Below are positions 50,096 through 62,375 of a DNA stretch of 64,000 bases, in pieces. Source of the DNA: Heliopora coerulea (Eukaryota; Cnidaria; Anthozoa; Scleralcyonacea; Helioporidae); assembly GCA_030142905.1 (NCBI GenBank), contig JASJOG010000144.1, positions 558,001-622,000 on the forward strand, given 5' to 3'. The notes beneath the pieces are model-generated. The model ran no database searches, was not told where the DNA came from, and worked only from the letters and a program-made list of their open reading frames with translations. Numbering within the stretch: position 1 is the first letter of the stretch; every line of letters begins with the position of its first letter. Position numbers and translations under genes: made by a program.

Positions 50096-51394
50096 TTTGC
50101 CTCTGTGGTGGAAGGTCAGTAAAACGGCCCAAGAATTAGTCAGTCAATATTACAATCTGATCGGCCCTGTCAAAATCAATTAATTCACCCGGAATATAAT
50201 CTAGTCATTTAAATCTGGGAGTTGAGAAATTTTTGTCTCTTGATTTTGTCGTTTATTTAAAATTACGGCTATGTTATAAAGTCAAGGACTACATTCGGAA
50301 CTTGATATACTGTATATTTGAAACTTTTTAAATATTATTCATATATGAGGGATAATGGCCGATGTATAGTACAATGTCGTGGCTGGTAGCTATTATGACG
50401 AGACTTTTACATCAGCAAGTTCGTTTCTTACTCAACAAATGACTGAAGAACTGAGTTACGTAAATGATGATAGTAAAAACAGTATAAAAGTTAATCGAAT
50501 AGTGCGCGATATCTGTTTGGATAAATTACAAACAGAGTTTCTTCGAGTTAATTTTCGGGTTTTATCTAAGTTATCTTTAGAGTACAAATTCGTAACGGTT
50601 ATGTGACAGTTATGTAGGGCGTAGCTGTCACAAATTTGTAGTCTGAAGATGGTTTAGATAAGTCGAAAATTCACTCAAAGAAACTGTGTTTGTTATTTAT
50701 GTAAATACATAATGCACACTATATTCGGTTCATTAACTTTTATATTATTGTTTTTACTGACGGGCGGATAGCCACTGAAAGCCTGAAGTACGTTCAGTTA
50801 ATAAAATAAAAATGAAATGCTGTTAATATTTATTGCTGTTCCGCGCAAGACTCTCGTCACGGCGTAGACAAAAAAAAAATTAACGAGTTTCTAATAAAGG
50901 AATAAAGAAGTAACAGAAATTTAAAAATATAAAAATTAAATAAAAAGGATTTAAACAACAGCACGCGATAGAGAATTAGGGAAATGGTGTTTTTTGGACT
51001 ATATGATCCCAGAGTCCCCTGTGATTTCTTGAGCACTTAGATCTCGCCCCCACCAGACTCAAACTGTTCCGCCGCCATTGACCCAAACCATCTGAGATTC
51101 TCTTCGTGCATGATTTATTGTTTAAACGTATCAATGAAGTTCGACCCCCAGGGCCTTCGATTTACTGCAAGCTTTTGCAAATTGTAACTGATTTGAAACA
51201 GTTTACAAGACGTCTTAAATGTGAATAACTATCCTAACGAATTTCTTCATTACTCGTTGACTATGAGAGTGAACGTCCAGCGATGAGTTTTGCCATTACC
51301 CCGCATATTAAAAAAGTCACTGAGCGGATAAAAGAATCTTAACTGGTATCTGTGGCATTTTACAACGATTACCAGTGAAGAAAAAGCTAGAAGC

Positions 51395-51490
51395 GTAACT
51401 TTTGAATGGATTGTGTGTAATAACTGTGATCAGAAATACATCGGACAGAAGATGCATTGTGGACGTTTGGGACTGATGCTCCTTATTTAA
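51395..51490 (+). other. Faint GIY-YIG-like scrap
   Basis: The frame gives WIVCNNCDQKYIGQK, resembling the CxxC...YIG start of GIY-YIG nucleases in Penelope-like elements. It is too short and lacks the later arginine and glutamate residues. Confidence 0.2.
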
Positions 51491-51623
51491 AAAAGAGGAT
51501 AAAGCCATGTCGGAACAAAGCTGCCAGGATAGCTACAAGACTGCGTGGGCGAACCAATTGGTATTAACATTTCTTGGCAGGATGTCTCCCCTTGACAAGT
51601 AAAATCGTCTGGAATAAATATAG

Positions 51624-52190
51624 ATGCCAAGTAGAATAGGCGTAGAAGAGCCAGTCAGTCAATTGAGTGTAGAATATTTATTTACAAAATTACAGCCATT
51701 GTCGAGTGCTACGGATATGATTAAAGACTTTGTGTGGGACACATTGGAACTGAGAAGGGAAAAGGCCAGATTAACGCTTATGTATAAATTAAGCCATAAT
51801 TTAATTGATACAGACAGTAAAGTATCTGATCCTTCATTCTGAGGGTCGAACGAGAAAAAGTCATCAATATAAGTACCATATCCCATACGCTCATACGGAC
51901 GTTTTTAAGTTTTCTTATTTTCTAAAACCTTTTTAAGATTGGAACAGTCTCCCCGAGGAGATTGTGAACTCAAGTTCTTAGACTCTTAAATTTAATTTGT
52001 CGACTTTTTTCGTGATTCACCTAAGTGGTATTGGTAATTCTTAGTCCCCTATGAATTAGGTAGTTTGTTTTATTTTTATCTAAGAGTCTTATGAACTTGG
52101 CATATTGTGTTGTTTTTTATATTTTTAGTTCTCATCAGTCGGCGTGATGTTATATGATTTTACCGACTTAACTTATGTAAATGTAAACGT
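51624..52190 (+). mobile_element. Second LINE (CR1/L2-like) 3' end, broken frame
   Basis: The frame carries LELRREKARLTLMYKLSHNL, stops at 51841, resumes in another frame with RTRKSHQYKYHIPYAHTDVF, has a TAA, then DWNSLPEEIVNSSS (to about 51980). All match the conserved C-terminal tail of non-LTR reverse transcriptases. Different family from the 31-kb copy. The 3' UTR probably reaches about 52.2 kb. Confidence 0.72.
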
Positions 52191-53034
52191 TATGCATCTT
52201 AAGTGTCGTCGCTAAGACCACATTAAATATTCTATGTTGATTGGCATGAATGGCTCTTCTACGCTTATTCTGCTGGACATTGATATTAATTTTAAGATCC
52301 CGTTTCCCGCCTGGGACCGTGGCAGAAAAAGACCGTGGTGAAAACCCATGTCTCATCAAACTTTCGCCATACAAATACTTCAGCAAGAACTACAGACTGA
52401 TCCAACACATAATCCTTTTTTATGGACTACATGTTTTGCATGTTGTGTGATAATGCACTGCATAGTATCTGTGCATGTCATTAAATGTTACGTTTTATCA
52501 AAGAAGAGACCAGAAATATTACGAGGGCAAAGTCGTGCATGATCCCTCATTCTCGAGACATTGCTTTCAAGGAAAAATGAAAACTTGTCAAGCTGACAAG
52601 CACGCTGGGCGAGTCCTTTGTTCGTAAACATCAACGTTACGAACGCATCCAAGTTTCTCAAATCAGCTACGGTTAGAAATATGGACGAATTAAATGATCG
52701 CAACTAATTGATCAACGTAACTATTTTTCGATAGTACGAACACCAAGTCGAAAAGAATTATTTGCTGTGAATTTCGTGTTTAATGAGTACACTTTGCACC
52801 ATAGAGCTGTTGTTAAGATTCACGTTCTCTGCGCTTGTTAGAGTGCAGAAACAATCTCGAGAATCTGTGCCACTGTAAAACTATTTTCCCAATGAAATGG
52901 TGGCTTATATGCAGTAGTTTCTGTTCCTAATACTTAAAGCCTTTATACATTTATATTTGTTTCTCCCTTTAACAAACGCAAAATCCTTGCAACGTTCTCC
53001 GAAGCCCGACTCAAAGTGTGCGTTTTTGCGTGTA

Positions 53035-53155
53035 TCATACACGTGTAAGGCCTGACTTCTCGAAAGATCTCAACAGTCCGTTGCCTTTTCACGTGTATCA
53101 CTTAATGCGTATCATGTGTATCACCACGTGTATCACTTGATGTGTATTACGCGAT
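53035..53155 (+). repeat. Short repeats of CACGTGTATCACTT
   Basis: CGTGTATCA words recur near 53030, 53091, 53115 and 53132 with variants ATGCGTATCATGTGTATCAC. Confidence 0.55.
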
Positions 53156-53429
53156 CACCGTCATTTGTCTCTACAACGCCAACGCGTTATTATTGAAATA
53201 CGAGCCTGAGGGCTTTACCGAAAGTCCAAAGTAGGAGGCTTTTTGAAAAGATAAGACAAGCCTGTTTAGCATACAAGGATCTTAAACTCTTTCAACGAAC
53301 TTTCTGTTTTGTGACGTAGTGGTTTAGGTTTACTAGCTTGTTTTTACCTATTATTTCATGTTTTTTGAATCTGTTCATCTAGTTTTCTGCTTAAAATAGT
53401 CGATAAGTTGCGGGAACCACTCAGCATTT

Positions 53430-53581
53430 TAATAAAATACAAAGCAACGGTAACTCCGAATGCTGTTAACATTTTTATTGATTCACTGTTATTTAGAGTG
53501 AATAAATTGATTCATTCAATGAAAATAACAGTAAAAATGTTAACAACATTTGAAGTTACCATTGTTTTGTATTTCATTGTC
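53430..53581. repeat. Hairpin repeat with GTTAACATTTTTA arms
   Basis: AAATACAAAGCAACGGTAAC, then GCTGTTAACATTTTTA at the left, is answered by TAAAAATGTTAACAACATTT, then GTTACCATTGTTTTGTATTT at the right. Arms are about 60 bp with some mismatches. The open frame across it is a by-product. Confidence 0.6.
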
Positions 53582-53626
53582 GAAAAGATTTAACTACGTC
53601 TTTAGTAGTTTGGTGTGCTGAATCTT

Positions 53627-53653
53627 TCGTAAAACGTATGGTACGTTTTACGA
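53627..53653. repeat. Perfect 12-bp hairpin
   Basis: TCGTAAAACGTA, a TGG loop, then TACGTTTTACGA. It lies 45 bp after the larger hairpin. Confidence 0.6.
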
Positions 53654-54514
53654 TTCAGTTGCTACCTGAATCAGGTTTGCCTGTCTTCAAATCAACACAG
53701 TAATTTTCCTGCCAAAACTTGCCGGTCTGCACCATAAAAATATTGCACGGCTAGGCTTTGGCCGATTGTTCAAGGATAATTTTTGGCATATTTGGAGCAA
53801 ATGAGCATAATTTTCCAAAAAAGCACTACTCGTGCATAATTAAAAGATTTTCGCACGTTCTGAAGCATAAAAGTCACTAACATTGTCATTGAAGTGATCC
53901 ATCTCAATTTTAAAAAGGCCAACTTGACCGTGACCTTGACCAACGTTTTATCGCAGTATTGAAAAATGTTCAAAACGTTCAACCTCGAATGTGCTAACAT
54001 CCATCTTGCTGTTTTCGACAAAGTTCTTCTTGGTTTGTGTGGCTCAGGCTTTTTTCCAAATCTTACAGATTTTCGCTGCGAAATCGACAATGTTTCTCTC
54101 CCTAAAAGTCCCTCCACCCAGGTTATAACTCTTTAAAAATGCTCTATGAACGTATTATCTGCGAGAGCGGTGGAAGAGGGAAGACAACGGGTTTTATAGT
54201 CCCGTGACATTTCAGGTAAAGGAGATTGCTGCTGTTAACCACGCTATAACGCACACTTATCAACCATAAAGCCGGATTCATGTCAAATGCTGTGTTACCT
54301 TGCATTACAAAATGCTTTCCTCATTGAATTATTGGTCAAACCTTGGTAGGTAAGGAATTTTTCGGCAACAGCAATAACCAAGCTACTTTTCTCGATATGG
54401 AGTCTATATAAACTGGAAAAAAATTTTCGAGCGTTAGAATCGCACACTTTAAGACTTAGCCGGGACCAGGTGGGAAAAATGCTACTATTTAGCCTCGGGC
54501 TGACAGGGAAAAGC

Positions 54515-54797
54515 GTCAAGGTAAAAAGCCTTTATTTATACTGGATAACCCTATCAGCTACTTAAGTTGTTCTCCCTAGAGGTCCAGTAAGGGCCACCCC
54601 TCATGGGTCCAGTGTTACTACAGGAGGGAACTGGAATACCCTGAGAAAACCGGCGGTGCTTGGCAGAGTCAAACTGGACAACATTCAACTCACATGTGAG
54701 CAAGGTAACTTTAACCAGTCAACTGCAGGGAGCCGGAATCCAACCCTAGTCACAATGGTGAGATACGCGTACACTACCACTGTGCCACCAGCAACCC
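54515..54797 (-). mobile_element. tRNA-derived SINE, minus strand
   Basis: Read on the minus strand from 54797: GGTGGCACAGTGGTAGTGTA (A box) and GGGTTGGATTCC (B box, about 54745), a tRNA-like head. It is followed by a body with CAGTTGACTGGTTAA, GGTTTTCTCAGGGTATTCCA and CCTCCTGTAGTAACACTGGA, then a tail ATAAATAAAGGCTTTTT near 54525. A 160-codon open frame on the plus strand begins inside it and is not a gene I trust. Confidence 0.7.
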
Positions 54798-55454
54798 ACG
54801 ATCCTGAGAATCTTGTGAAGTGCATTGCCAACTGGGCAATAATGGCCGTTGCCGTTAGCAAGGTTACGAGTTATGTATTTATATTTTATATTCAAATGAT
54901 CGAGTATGAATGCCAAAAATTTTGTAACGTCCAGGGTGTTTATTACAAACTCGGTGCCTTCGACGAGGCGCCCATTTTAGAGGGGCGTTTAACTGCGACG
55001 GGACGTTTATTTTCGGGTGCTTGCTTTGGATCAGTTGATGAGGACACGTTCCTATTTATAGTTAAGGGATACGTTTACTGCTGTGTGAGACGTTCGTATA
55101 CCAATTATGAACTGATAAGAGCTGGGGAACTGAATTAAACTTTGTAAGGTTGTCGTAGGATACAGTACAGTCAGTCATTGCACTAATACTTAAGAGTAAC
55201 ATATGTCTGTAAGTAAGCTGGTACGATAACTGTCACGATTAGAACAGTTTGCAGTAGGGAAATAAACATCATATAATAAAGAAGATACGACTCCGTGAGT
55301 GACTTAAACCAGTACGCGAATTAAAGTTTCTTTAATTCTTTAACGCCCAAGGTCCGATGTATTGGACATCTAAGAACAAAAGAACTAGCGAGAGAACAAA
55401 GGAAAAACAGAGAGAACAAAGAAAAGAAAAGAAATTCGGGTGTTAAAGCGTCAA

Positions 55455-55530
55455 ACTGATTCTAACTTTAATAATTTAGAACATCTTTAATGACTAACGT
55501 TTCGCCGCCACACACAATATCGTCAGAGTG
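55455..55530 (-). repeat. Penelope-like terminal fragment, same family as 49.4 kb
   Basis: The minus strand reads CTGACGAT near 55526, then GGCGAAACGTTAGTCATTAA. The GAAACGTTAGTC...TTAA arrangement matches the 49.4-kb arms. Stem II pairs poorly, so no functional ribozyme is claimed. Confidence 0.45.
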
Positions 55531-58357
55531 AAAGGCCAAGGGATTACAATGTATGGCGATACTTCGCTCAACTGAGTCTGAATTTAAAGACGGAGTGATG
55601 GAGATAGAGACGTTACGCCATCATTACTAAAAAATAGGTTCGTGTACGTACATGCGTCAGCTGTTGTGAGAATGCGTTCAGTTGTGTTAGGAGGGCGACT
55701 ACCTGGCCACCATATGGTTGATCATGAACTTGCTCATGAAAATCAGTGGATTTATAAGGTAACTCAACCAAAATGGTAAAAATGACTGAATACTGGAGGT
55801 GGGCCTTGGATAATTAAGAGGTTTCTATGGATTTTTGAGTTGGGTTCGATTAAGCATCGCATCAAGTATCGATAAAATAATTTACAAGCCCTTGACATTG
55901 GTGTCGTAAAAATCGTCTTACATCTCAGCCAGGAAAATCAGAGCTTATGTTCTTAAATCGTAGATCTTTCATTGGCCTGTGATTTTTATATCCCCAAACA
56001 TTTCAGAAATCGTTATACCCAATTTTTTGTTTAAAAAAGGCAAACCTTGAAACGAGGCCTCTTTTGGCGATTGCTTTGACACTTCGTACGACAGTGTGAC
56101 CGCGAGATTTTGAGTTCAGTTCTATTCCAAATGTGCTACTGGAAATGTTATTATGCACACAATTTTGAAATTGACGCTGTTTTGGGGGGAAAATTTTTAT
56201 GGGGGGAGCGAATTTAAAATTTCAGTGCAAAGCGTTTCTGACAAAGGTTACAGGGTGTTAAATTTTATGGCCTTGTAATTTAACTCGTGTAGGGAAGACT
56301 TATCGCTTCCTGTTAAGCAACAGCGAAATGGAACACCGCTCTCATACGCCAAAGGAAGCAGTCATATATTTGCGATTTTTGGTGAGCTATTCACACTACG
56401 TCGACAGTAAACAGGCATGGCTACGCCTTCGCTCGCAATGTCTTTCGAATGAACTTTAACGACAGCCTTGACTTTTCTCTACAGACTGATTCTAACGAGC
56501 ACGTTGGCTTCCTTTAGCTTTTTGACTAGCACAATGGTTTTCTTCATGGATCAAGTCTGATCGAAGTTTTGTTCAGTGTAAGCACGTTGGCTTCTGTGAG
56601 TACTGACGAACTCACATGCATAAACCTGTCCACCTAAAGACAGAAGTAAAAACCCAATCATATCTCTGAACATCTCTTAACCACGCACACATTTTGAATA
56701 AAAACGGTCGCAACGACTGACTTCTTGAGACACGATGCTCGTCGCAAAGTTAAAACTTCGTATCCAGCGTCCTCAATCCGCACTCACCAACTTGCTATTA
56801 CGTCACAAAACGTCGTCTCGAGATGACCAGTCCACAGTCAGAAACATCAGTCGATGGCATAGCGTTGCCGTTGTTTAATAACAGCAGACGCAAAAGGCGA
56901 GTGCCACGTTATGGCGACGATGTTGTTTTTCTTATGAAGTTAAACACGTTCCGCAGTAACTCCTCCTTTCAATTAAACGCCCGTGGCGTTTGATGGTATT
57001 TGAGACTCCGAGGGATGTGTTAGTTCGAGTAAATAAGGTACTTGTAAAAGGAAGACGTCCCCGAAAAGGCGGTCGGGCAGATTGCGAAGCTATCTATTGT
57101 GAAACTTTGTCACGGCTTAACGTCAAATGTACCGGGACATCCTGGCCTGCTTCACAAATGTGTACAAACATTTGCATGCTGATGGTTCAGATTTTAGAGC
57201 ATAAAAGCGAGAAGTTTCGTATTGTTCACAGTCAGTTGTCAAGTTTATTTGGGCTATCTAAACAACACGAAATAACAAGAAACTATGTCTGAAATTATGA
57301 TATCGCAGCCAAGTAATCTGAGAGCTAACTCCATTGAATCTAAAATAATACCCTGAAATTATGTAACCGTAACTAAGTATTTAGTATGCAGATTTCACTG
57401 GATACCTATATATAATACCCGGCAGATATTACGTAAGAGTATGAAGGAAGATGATTTAGAATTAGGTGAGGACCGCACAAAGACCAGTGTCCATAACGAA
57501 GTAGGTTCAGATGAGGACAGTATAAGCTAGGTGACATAAATTCATTTCTCAATTTACTGGTGGAAATCTTGGCCGTAATTCTATTCTGGAGGTTATAATA
57601 AGCTAGATTGGTAAGTCCAATGAAACGCGATTGTCAACTTAAATTCAAGTCCGTGTAATTTAATTTATACATATCTGGGACTTCAAACTTGTTCGGCAGA
57701 CTGCAACTATTAAATACAGCACTTGAAATAGGCTCATGGTTGTACTCGTCCCCAGTATATCTGGGTAATCCAGATCCATGAAACTTCGCGAATCTCCCGT
57801 TATGTTAGGTGGATTGGTATGATGAGGTGAAAGAGGATTGGGGTAATTCCTACCCATCTGACCAATTCACAGGAATATGTACAGGAGTAGTACTGATTAC
57901 ATGTTGAACGTACCATCGTCCATGGAACATCTGTGGCCCTTGCGTTCTTAATAGCATGCTTTGTTCGCCTATTTACTCCACGAATGGGTCGGTTGCAAGA
58001 GCAATCTATGAGAACGGAAAGCTCGTGTAATCCGAAGAGTTTCAACGCGTTTCTCATTCAGTAGCTTTTCGGCGGCTGATCATATAAACGTTTATGATTA
58101 CTCAATCCATCAAACCTAAAACTGTTATATTTACTTAGGAGGAAATTTGGGGGTTGGATATTTGGAAAAATTTAAGCCTGGGCTCAAATCTCAAGAGCTG
58201 AAATTTTCGTCTTGTAAACGTGAAACAACTTTGTAACACACTTCGTCGTGAGCCCGAGCTGAAAATCTCCACATCATTAGCCCTTGAACCACAGGAATTC
58301 CAGCATTTAAGAAATTCATTAGCAAGGCACGAGTGAATAAAATCATAGTTCATGAAG
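55530..58357. other. No recognisable gene
   Basis: The 100-codon frame at 56990-57292 has a basic stretch (KGRRPRKGGR) but no known domain. No repeat structure noted. Confidence 0.5.
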
Positions 58358-58365
58358 ATTTAAGG

Positions 58366-58979
58366 CTGGACTGCTCAAATGGCGGCCCGCGGGCCAGATC
58401 CGGCCCTCAAGCTCATTCTGTCCGGCTTTTGAGGAAGTCTACTTACGTGGAAAAAATCCGACAACAATTTAGCAAGAAAAACGTCAAAATCGTTAAGTGA
58501 AAATTATTTAGCCGAATCCAGCAGAGTCGCTGCGTAGGGCACAAAAGTTGCGTGACAACCAGAAGTCTGGGACCAACGCTAAATTAGATTACTCACAAGG
58601 GCTTTCTTAGGAACAAACTGGCCGATATAGTAAGCTGAATGTAAGCCGAGTTCTTTTGAAAAGAAAAGTAGATACAGAGAATCGCATATTTAATAAGTCT
58701 TGGACTGATGCGTTTGTATTTTCATTTGATACCACGTCACAAAAGCCAACATGCTTAATTTGCCAAGCTATTGTTGCTGTGAATAAAGCAGCAAATCTAA
58801 AACGGCAACACGAAACCAAGCACAGTGAGTTTGTTGCCAACTTTCCCATTGGTAGTGAAGCCAGAAAGAACAAAATTCAAGGGTTACACAGGTACAAGGG
58901 TTAGCAAGGGTTGTCTGGCCCTCGAAAAAAACCCTACTTCCTTGTCTGGCCCTCGAGAAAAAACATTTGAGCAGCCCGG
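58366..58979. mobile_element. hAT (Charlie/ZBED-like) deletion derivative, 614 bp, 8-bp duplication
   Basis: The ends form C(T/C)GG(A/G)CTGCTCAAATG, two mismatches in 16 bp, flanked by ATTTAAGG on both sides (58358-58365 and 58980-58987). The left end continues into GGCGGCCCGCGGGCCAGA, the sequence typical of Charlie-like hAT ends. Inside is a BED-finger coding piece (about 58635-58904) and nothing of the catalytic domain. Confidence 0.85.
58635..58904 (+). pseudogene. N-terminal BED-finger remnant of a hAT transposase
   Basis: The frame reads KRKVDTENRIFNKSWTDAF, then a zinc-finger core CLIC...RQHETKH (C-x2-C with H-x4-H spacing) and SEFVANFPIGSEARKNKI, then stops. This is the BED-type N-terminus shared by ZBED/SCAND3/GTF2IRD2-like hAT transposases, where about 500 further residues should follow. 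There is no in-frame ATG just upstream; the frame is open from about 58635. The hosting element's right end follows within 80 bp, so the rest was lost by internal deletion, not by a later break. Confidence 0.75.
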
Positions 58980-59019
58980 ATTTAAGGTTTCGTGATAACA
59001 CCACTATCTTATTCGCTCG

Positions 59020-59460
59020 TTTCGGATTCATCCGGGTAGGCTACGAATTCTCCGGATTCGTAGGCTATCCGGAGACTTCTTCGGATTCAAGGTAGCCGTT
59101 TAAACTCAACTAACGAATCCGATATAGAAAACCTCCGAATTGCTCACGAATCCAGATAAATATGAATCCGGAGAATACTTTAATACTGGATACTTTGAAT
59201 CCGGAAAACTGAGACTCCAGAGAAACAGTTTATTTGAATAACAGCCGAAGTGGCCAGTGGTGGAACAACTTTTTTATTAGAGGCTGTAATAAACAAAGAA
59301 TGGAAAGAAATTTTTGAAGATTTACGTCCATTCTTAGGCAAGAAAGCACTGTTTGCGTTAACACAAGGATACAACAAACCCAGGTACTATTTCCTATGTA
59401 AACGAGCAACGAACCCGAATACAATTTATGTGTGAATCCGAAGAATTTTTCAATCCGAAG
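59020..59460. repeat. GAATCCGGA/TCCGGATTC-rich repeat
   Basis: TCCGGATTC, GAATCCGGA, TTCGGATTC and GAATCCGAAG occur about ten times in both senses, with a local hairpin GTAGGCTACGAATT/CCGGATTCGTAGGCTA. A chance frame at 59250-59435 lies within. Possibly a MITE with worn ends. Confidence 0.55.
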
Positions 59461-60041
59461 AATTTTGATGTAGTGTAAACTTAGCCCAAGTTACGCTTCT
59501 TTCCGATCGACCTACCGCTTCTATGGTTACCGTTTTTATATTTCACCCGTCTGAACCTTCCGCGACTGAAGTTCTCCTCTTGACAAGTTAATTTGTTTGG
59601 TATGAGCCAGAGTAAAATATTAGAGCTCGATTGTCCTCAGTCGGGAAAATGTAAACCATTTAGGAAGTTGTCTGGCAAATTAAATGAACTGCAGGTTGAT
59701 AATTTTATACTTAGGAACGCTAACCACTGGAACAAGTGTTTTGCAGTAAAGAGGTGGGGTGTTATTTTTGGCTTGCACCTACTAGACAAAGAACGATAAA
59801 ACTATGCAATAAATAAGAAATACATTAGACTTCATAGTAGTGTGTACTATTTTATAACGCTAAATATCAAGTATTAGCTGCCACCTATCGGGCCAGCAGA
59901 AGAATGTTTCTTACAAGGGAATGAAGGTTTCTTTTGCATTGGAGTTTTTTTTTTTTTCATTTGACTAATCTGAATTTCAAACTGACGCCATACCCTTCAA
60001 CTAACATATTCACGGCATGCATGAACAATCGGGTCATTCTA

Positions 60042-60309
60042 CAGGGTGTATCAAAAAACCGCAAACTCTTTTGCAATCAGATATTTATGAAAGTTGCATA
60101 ATTTAGCACTAATTGATCCCAAGGGTGCGTAAACACAATTCATGCTTGGGGATGTCGAAATTCGTACTGTGTGGTTATTCTAATAACAAGGAAAATTATA
60201 ACGTATTTTCAAATCTCAGAAGCATAATTAGTTGCACAGGCATTGAAATGCTATTTGCAGTATCTACTTATGCAAATTATAGTGTTTGCAGTTTTTTTGA
60301 TACACCCTG
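60042..60309. mobile_element. Tc1/mariner-like MITE, 268 bp
   Basis: The inverted ends CAGGGTGTATCAAAAAA sit between TA dinucleotides (60040-60041 and 60310-60311); further inward, (C/T)GCAAAC also matches. TA-flanked CAGGGTGT ends fit mariner-like elements. No transposase inside. Confidence 0.82.
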
Positions 60310-61075
60310 TAGAACAAACCATTCAGGCCAAAACAAACTCAACATCGACTTAATCAAAGCGATGGCGAACAGTGAAGTGAAATTACGTTCAAGTCATACA
60401 TCTAAATATAGGCTGTGAGAGTTTACGGCAGGAATTGAAATTCCTATCAGTACTAGTTTGCATGTCGAAAAAACGAACAGTTTACTACAGAACACAAAGG
60501 TAAGTACTCAAGGCGAAATTCATTAATTGCTCGTCATGTCCAGAATTTGTTCACGGTATCCTCTTCTAACAACAGTGCTCTTTTCACGATGGTTTTTCTG
60601 GCTCGAATAACCTGCAGTGTTGTCTGTTAAGTGCTGGATCTTTTGACATGCAAAACAATTGGCCAATATCGTGAATTAGCCATAATTGTCTTTTTGATGT
60701 CCCGTGTTCCTTTAGGACGTTTTCAGTCAATCCCCAGGGGTTCAAATAACAAATGTCATGATGGCCACCGTGGTGCACTTAACCAAAGAAGACCAAAATT
60801 AATTTATTACGCCAATAAGGAGTCAGTGACGTCAAATGGAATCGCTCTGTTTGCAAGAGAACTAATAGTCGTTGGTATAGCAACCATGCTGTTGAAAGCG
60901 TACCTCCCTATAAATTATGGAGGGATCGACGGGTGCGTTCTATTTCGCGACCTTAAAGCTTTGTATCGTAAACATGTTAAGAAACTGTGTCTACGATAGA
61001 TTTACATTAAAGAAAGAGAGAGCAATATCTAGAATAACATTAGACTTCCAGCTGACTCAAAATTCATACGTACCT

Positions 61076-61569
61076 TATTTACTCGAAAAACCGCGGCCCT
61101 CGAATGAGCGCCGCACATGAGATCTAAATTATGAAAATAAGCACACACCCCTCTAGAAGAATGCAATGATGTTGAAGAAGCTAGTCCCGCGATGCAGGTG
61201 CTTGACCTCGATCAAACTTAAATTCAATCGTGGATAAGATAGTGATGTTAATAGTGACGATACATTAGCGAGCGTCTAGTTTTTCTTTTTCTGATTGTTT
61301 TCGTTGTTAGAAATAAAAAAATGTTACGTTTTATCCAGAATAGTTTCTTTCTTGGTTTTAATAAGCGCCGCATCAAAAAGTCGTAAAAGTTAACCCTTTA
61401 ACGGTCAAATTTTATAAAAGAAACTGCTAATCATGCATTCCATTCAAAACCCTATATAGAATCTGTAAAATTTGTTCATGCATCCAATTTCCATACATTA
61501 GATCGTACGGATATGTCTGATCGCCCGTTAAAAGTTTAATAAGCGCCGCGGTGCTTATTCGAGTAAATA
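61076..61569. mobile_element. MITE with TATTTACTCGAA ends, about 494 bp
   Basis: TATTTACTCGAA at the left and its complement at the right are followed inward by CCGCGG/GCGCCGC-rich sequence; AATAAGCGCCGC recurs at about 61362 and 61538. A TA at each outer edge would fit a TA duplication, but the true borders are uncertain. Confidence 0.55.
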
Positions 61570-61965
61570 CATTATACGAAAACGCGTTTGTCTGTGTATG
61601 TGCAGATGTACGTATATGTTTAAATAACCAAATGTATCACTGAACATTGTGAAAGTTTTAGGAAAAGCACTTTTTTTTTTGTTTTTTAATTCTAAGTGAG
61701 ATAAAATTGTGGATAAGCGCGTAGGATGGTACAGAACGAAACTAAAAGTGAAATGAAAATAAGAAAACAACGAGGAACAGAATGATGTTTCAAGCGAGTG
61801 TGCGTCATCTAAGTAAAAGCCCTCAAGGTGATTGAGGTTCTACGCCGAAAACGCACCTTCGCTTGTCGACTACAAAAGTTACTGCACCGTTCCAAGCCGC
61901 AGTGCATTGAAAACGTTAAGAAGATAAATGATCATGAAACATGAATCTACAGAGGCAACGGTGTT

Positions 61966-62095
61966 GCCTCGTAAGATCTACGACGTCAACTTCGACAACG
62001 TCCTGTAAACAAAATAATTCTTCATGCAAAACAAAGAGAACGAATAATTTTTATTCTCTTGAGCATTCTCAGCACCGTCATTGTTCTGCATACGT
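61966..62095 (+). repeat. Truncated second copy of the 37.9-kb MITE
   Basis: AAGATCTACGACGTCAACTT, then ATGCAAAACAAAGAGAA and CATTCTCA match the right half of the 37861-38236 element read on its minus strand (38230 to about 38100). It lies 360 bp upstream of the MysC-like gene. Confidence 0.7.
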
Positions 62096-62375
62096 CACCC
62101 GGACCAATTTCATAGATTTTAAACCATGTCATTTCACGTGTAAATTAGGTGGATTCGTACATGTAAATGTCCCATTCTAAAATGTGAAATAAAGGTTTCA
62201 TAAGCATGACATGTGAAATTTTTGTCAGGGGAAGTCGTTCATGAGAGAGAGAAGCAGACCTTCCCTAGGTTTGAAATGAGACCCTCCGAAGCACCACAGA
62301 TTTCGGCGATGTTCTGACTAACTAGGTTCTGATAGAAATTCACGGTACAATACGCATTTTAAGTAGACTCATCCT

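Noticed and set aside
51395..51490. Penelope GIY-YIG nuclease
   Set aside because: Only about 15 residues resemble the start of the domain, and catalytic residues further on are missing.
54656..55138. 160-codon open frame
   Set aside because: Its first third is antisense to a tRNA-derived SINE, and the rest shows no known domain or splice context.
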